In this document: positions 61,891 to 64,000 of the stretch, in pieces
Layout of the letters: the number at the start of each line of letters is the position of its first letter
How positions within the stretch are numbered: the first letter of the stretch is position 1
Assembly: GCA_037440405.1 (NCBI GenBank)
Contig: JBBIUE010000014.1
Coordinates: 1 to 64,000 of the forward strand
Direction of reading: 5' to 3'
Origin: JANMGV01 sp037440405
Lineage (GTDB): Bacteria > Planctomycetota > Planctomycetia > Pirellulales > Pirellulaceae
Length of the DNA: 64,000 bases
Position numbers and translations under genes: made by a program
The notes under the pieces: generated by a model
What the model was told of the DNA's origin: nothing
Databases searched by the model: none
The model's input: the letters and a program-made list of their open reading frames with translations, nothing else

Positions 61891-64000
61891 ATGCCGAAGA
61901 ACAGTGGTCGAGTTCCAAGCGGCTCAAATCTCCCATCCATGCTTTCCCGACATTTTCAGGGCGATGATCGCTTTGCGACTGGTCCAATTTTGAGATTTGT
62001 TCTCGTTTTCGCTTTGTGCTTACAGTCACTCTTGGTGGTTGGCGGCTGCTCACGATCAAAGTACCGTAGGCAGGCAAACGAGGAATCGTACTACCTTATC
62101 GACGAAAAAGTAGCGCACGCGGCGAACGTTCCAGGGATCCGTCGTATCGAAGTCGATCCTCGATCGAGACTGTTCGACCCGTTCAATCCAGATCGCCCGC
62201 CAATGCCCGAGGATGATCCGGCGGCGCATCGGTACATGGAGGTCGTCGATAAGAAAAAGCATTATCCGCTTTGGGACGTCAACGGACGGACGAATACGGC
62301 GGAGAATCCCGATTGGTGGGCCTACTTGCCTCTCGACAATCGAGGCGTGTTGGTGCTCGATTCCGACACGGCCGTGCGATTGGCATTGCTTCACTCTCCG
62401 AACTACCAAAACCAGTTAGAGACTCTCTACTTGTCGGCGTTGGACGTGAGCAGCGAACGCTTCTTGTTCGACACTCAATTCTTCGGAGGTTGGGGAGCGG
62501 ACATCACTGCGGATGGGCCGAATCGTACACCTTCCGGTAATAGTCGCACCGCCTTCTCGACAGGCCCCAGCAGTGCCGGTCGCCGCCCCCTTTCGATGCA
62601 GCGTCGGTTTGCAACAGGATCAGAGCTCATCGTGGGAATTGCGAATTCCGTAACTTGGCAACTAAGCGGCCCCAACACGCAATCAGCTTCGACGATTCTC
62701 GACTTCACATTCGCTCAGCCTCTGCTTCGACGCGGTGGGCGAGATGTGATTCTCGAACGTTTGACGTTAGCAGAACGTACACTGTTGTACAACGTGCGGG
62801 CTTTTGAACGTTACCGGACAGGTTTCTATCTGCAAGTCACGATTGGCAGGCAGGCGGAACAAGGTCCACAGCGTCGTGGAGGTTTGTTCGGTGGTGCTGG
62901 TCTAGAGGGCTTCACCGGACTCGGTGGCGGGTTCGGACGCGTTGGCGGAACCACCGGCGGAGGTGGCTTTGGCGGCAACCAAGCTGTACCAGGAGCCGGT
63001 GGAATTCTGGGGCTTCTCCAAAATCAGATTTCCATTCGCAATGCCGAAGAAAACTTAGCCAGAAACCGCGACAACCTGCTGCGGTTTGAAGAGACGCTCC
63101 GCGAATTGCAAACAACGGTGCCCCCAAGCCAAGTGATCATCCCGCAACAACAGCTTCAAGTTACCCAAACACGACAGAACTATATTGCCTCGCAAGCAAA
63201 CCTATTGCAGCTCAAGCAGCAGTTCGAGCAAACGCTTGACCAGTTTAAGCAACTGCTGGGATTGCCTCCTTATATCTGTGTGGAACTTCGCGATCCCATG
63301 CTCGATTCATTCAATCTGATTAGTTCGGAACTGAAATCTCGCCGCGACGAAGTGGCGGATATGCGAGAAACGATCGGCCGCAACAACACGAGCTTGATCG
63401 AGCTGAGCGTGCAATCTCAAGATGCAACGACAGGAGAATCGTTCCGCGAGATTGAAATCACCGAGGATGTTCGACGTCAAATCTCAGAGGTATCGAGAAA
63501 GACCTTTGGCATCGAGCAAATCATCTCCGAGCTATCCGAACGAGATTTGCCTCAGGTCGCTGCCGACCTACGAAAGCTCGATGAATCGATTCCAGGCCGA
63601 CTTGCTCAGTTAGAACGGCTCCGGCAAGTTTATGAGGAAGAGAAAGATTACATCTGCACCTTGCTTCCGATCGGTACCGTCGATCCGCAACTTTTTGACA
63701 ACCGCGAACTGCAGACGCTACCAGCGGACTTGAAGGCCGACTTCGATCGTTTGGCGCGGAATATCGAGAATTACTCAGCGCGATTGGCATCGCTTCGAGA
63801 AGATGTCCAGTCCATTCTCAACGAGAGTGGCACACTGACTCCGCGTCAAAAGTTTGAGAGAGTGCGTTCCAAGATCATATTACAGGTCCAGGATCTCCTT
63901 GCATCCATGGCCGAAGATGTCTTGGCTTTGCAAGTGTTGCAAGCCCGCGCCAGAACCGAAAGCGTTCTCCTGCCGGAAGTCGATATTTCCGATCGCGAAG
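61891..64000 (+). CDS. TolC-family outer-membrane protein (partial, lipoprotein-like)
   Basis: The frame is open from the ATG at 61891, behind AAGGAAGAG, to the window edge (at least 703 codons). The N-terminus has a signal with a lipobox (SLLVVGGC), so the protein is probably lipid-anchored. Residues about 150-260 and beyond show the outer-membrane efflux (OEP) pattern: LRLAL-like ALLHSPNYQNQLETLYLSALDV, TFAQPLLRRGG, and long paired helices with many Gln and Leu. A glycine-rich insertion of about 40 residues (starting GGLFGGAGLEGF) sits between them. TolC proteins form the outer-membrane channel of efflux or secretion pumps; a partner pump would be expected beyond the window. Confidence 0.83.
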   Translation, partial: MPKNSGRVPSGSNLPSMLSRHFQGDDRFATGPILRFVLVFALCLQSLLVVGGCSRSKYRRQANEESYYLIDEKVAHAANVPGIRRIEVDPRSRLFDPFNPDRPPMPEDDPAAHRYMEVVDKKKHYPLWDVNGRTNTAENPDWWAYLPLDNRGVLVLDSDTAVRLALLHSPNYQNQLETLYLSALDVSSERFLFDTQFFGGWGADITADGPNRTPSGNSRTAFSTGPSSAGRRPLSMQRRFATGSELIVGIANSVTWQLSGPNTQSASTILDFTFAQPLLRRGGRDVILERLTLAERTLLYNVRAFERYRTGFYLQVTIGRQAEQGPQRRGGLFGGAGLEGFTGLGGGFGRVGGTTGGGGFGGNQAVPGAGGILGLLQNQISIRNAEENLARNRDNLLRFEETLRELQTTVPPSQVIIPQQQLQVTQTRQNYIASQANLLQLKQQFEQTLDQFKQLLGLPPYICVELRDPMLDSFNLISSELKSRRDEVADMRETIGRNNTSLIELSVQSQDATTGESFREIEITEDVRRQISEVSRKTFGIEQIISELSERDLPQVAADLRKLDESIPGRLAQLERLRQVYEEEKDYICTLLPIGTVDPQLFDNRELQTLPADLKADFDRLARNIENYSARLASLREDVQSILNESGTLTPRQKFERVRSKIILQVQDLLASMAEDVLALQVLQARARTESVLLPEVDISDRE

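Noticed and set aside
61685..61993. 102-residue plus-strand frame upstream of the TolC-like gene
   Set aside because: It overlaps the start of the TolC-family gene in another frame, and that gene has the better ribosome binding site and a signal with lipobox.

Overview
The window is a 64 kb piece of a bacterial chromosome that looks like a planctomycete of the Pirellula/Rhodopirellula type. This is inferred from the gene set, not from a marker gene. The supporting genes are a pyrophosphate-type phosphofructokinase, an orphan ImuB-like polymerase, a membrane-spanning YhaN-like ATPase, a Ser/Thr kinase next to FHA proteins, a membrane cytochrome and decaheme cytochrome behind a cyclic-nucleotide/ferredoxin fusion, a neutral-ceramidase-like enzyme, and many long proteins without a recognisable family. 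No phage, CRISPR array or intact insertion sequence is visible. The only RNA gene I can support is tRNA-Asn(GTT).

Left part (1-24 kb). tRNA-Asn with a terminator is followed by a 24-nt tandem repeat that breaks the assembly (106 N). A PAP2 phosphatase then converges on a seven-gene minus-strand run transcribed from about 10.2 kb down to 2.3 kb: PpiD-like membrane chaperone, glyA, response regulator, methyltransferase, EboE-like TIM barrel, pdxJ, dapA. topA diverges from it and ends in a clear terminator. A 1.5 kb repeat-rich region follows, then an Rrf2 regulator divergent from a heme (Tll0287/DUF3365) protein, a GGDEF cyclase overlapping glgC, an M3 oligopeptidase, a diverged Mur-ligase paralogue and an unknown protein.

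Middle part (24-43 kb), mostly plus strand. An Mre11/YhaO-like protein and a Rad50/YhaN-like protein form a pair. After them come an HU-like protein with a terminator, imuB, PPi-dependent pfk, a GNAT-like protein, a ketoacyl-synthase homologue lacking all three catalytic residues, a neutral-ceramidase-like protein overlapping smpB, a RidA-like protein, citrate synthase, a crotonase and a DUF4432 aldose-epimerase-like protein.

Right part (43-64 kb). A coiled-coil membrane protein, FHA protein, polytopic Ser/Thr kinase and two-TM protein form a signalling cluster. A minus-strand set follows (Dabb, second FHA, pepA), then a UbiD decarboxylase, a free-standing RNA polymerase alpha-CTD protein, and a redox cluster (cNMP-binding/4x[4Fe-4S] fusion, cytochrome b-like membrane protein, decaheme cytochrome c). 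The end holds a GT2-like glycosyltransferase, an unknown membrane coiled-coil protein, and a TolC-family outer-membrane lipoprotein that runs off the window.

The least conventional items are the catalytically dead ketoacyl synthase, the cNMP/ferredoxin/decaheme redox cluster, the free-standing alpha-CTD, the Mre11/Rad50-like pair with altered metal ligands, and the kinase/FHA/coiled-coil cluster. All functional statements rest on motif reading by eye; no database search was run.
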